Source: CAKOSP01 sp964371745
Lineage (GTDB): Bacteria > Bacillota_I > Bacilli_A > RF39 > UBA660
Direction: 5' to 3'
DNA length: 41,546 nt
NCBI GenBank assembly: GCA_964371745.1
Contig: CAYJNS010000002.1
Span: 1-41,546, forward strand
The position numbers and the translations under genes are program-made. Below, piece by piece: positions 41,312-41,546 of the stretch. Under the pieces are notes generated by a model, which saw only the letters and a program-made list of their open reading frames with translations, searched no databases and was not told where the DNA came from. Each line of letters starts with the position of its first letter. The stretch's first letter is position 1.

Positions 41312-41546
<235 letters not shown>

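Overview
The window (41.5 kb) is a low-GC, gene-dense chromosome segment from a Firmicutes/Bacilli-type bacterium, and I think it comes from one of the small-genome gut-associated lineages near Erysipelotrichia/Mollicutes relatives. The exact order cannot be fixed from sequence reading alone. The evidence is strong A+T bias, AGGTGAT- or AAAGGAG-type ribosome binding sites, the standard code (TGA is a stop and a frameshift-regulated prfB is present), a 16S 5' end of Bacilli type, and a condensed version of the Bacillus subtilis metS-yabD-yabE-ksgA-yabG-veg-spoVG-yabP-yabQ-divIC-tilS-ftsH region. YabG, YabP, YabQ, Veg, SpoVG and a LolA/GerS-like lipoprotein suggest a spore former or a recent descendant of one.

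Layout. 1-7.4 kb: partial metG, tatD, a 3D-domain protein, rsmA, an unknown membrane-anchored protein, yabG-veg, spoVG, yabP-yabQ, divIC and convergent clpP. 7.5-12.4 kb: a large secreted modular protein (surface protein 1), a TGS/uridine-kinase-type protein, GAPDH and an anchored unknown. 12.5-23.3 kb: secA, an M29 aminopeptidase, four tandem protein-kinase-fold genes, prfB, tilS, ftsH (crossed by an assembly gap) and secG. 23.3-29 kb: a multipass membrane protein, surface protein 2, gltX (reverse) and three paralogous small unknown genes. 29-33.2 kb: a lone prepilin-like gene, rnr, smpB, a DUF3048 protein and a small membrane protein. 33.3-37.4 kb: cdaA-cdaR, surface protein 3 and a DUF378 gene (reverse). 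37.5-41.1 kb: a LolA-like lipoprotein, an anchored unknown, an S41 protease and a DUF402 protein. 41.1-41.5 kb: an rRNA promoter, its leader and the start of 16S rRNA. No stretch above 300 bases lacks a gene; the longest is the 225-base rRNA promoter and leader region.

How the genes work together. Most are housekeeping: translation (metG, gltX, prfB, rsmA, tilS, smpB/rnr, 16S), secretion (secA, secG), proteolysis (ftsH, clpP, S41, M29), c-di-AMP signalling (cdaA/cdaR), division (divIC) and sporulation. Into this backbone are set accessory modules: three surface proteins with a conserved N-terminal part and divergent C-terminal parts, the kinase-like tandem, and the three-gene unknown family.

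Main candidates for something new are: (a) the 3' end of surface protein 3, a GC-rich, codon-atypical block followed by a stem-loop, which looks like the variable region of a diversity-generating retroelement target although no reverse transcriptase is in the window; (b) the tandem of four small kinase-fold proteins between secA and prfB; (c) 573-base near-identical repeats in surface proteins 1 and 2, with almost only silent differences; and (d) the three-paralogue family at 27.4-29.0 kb.
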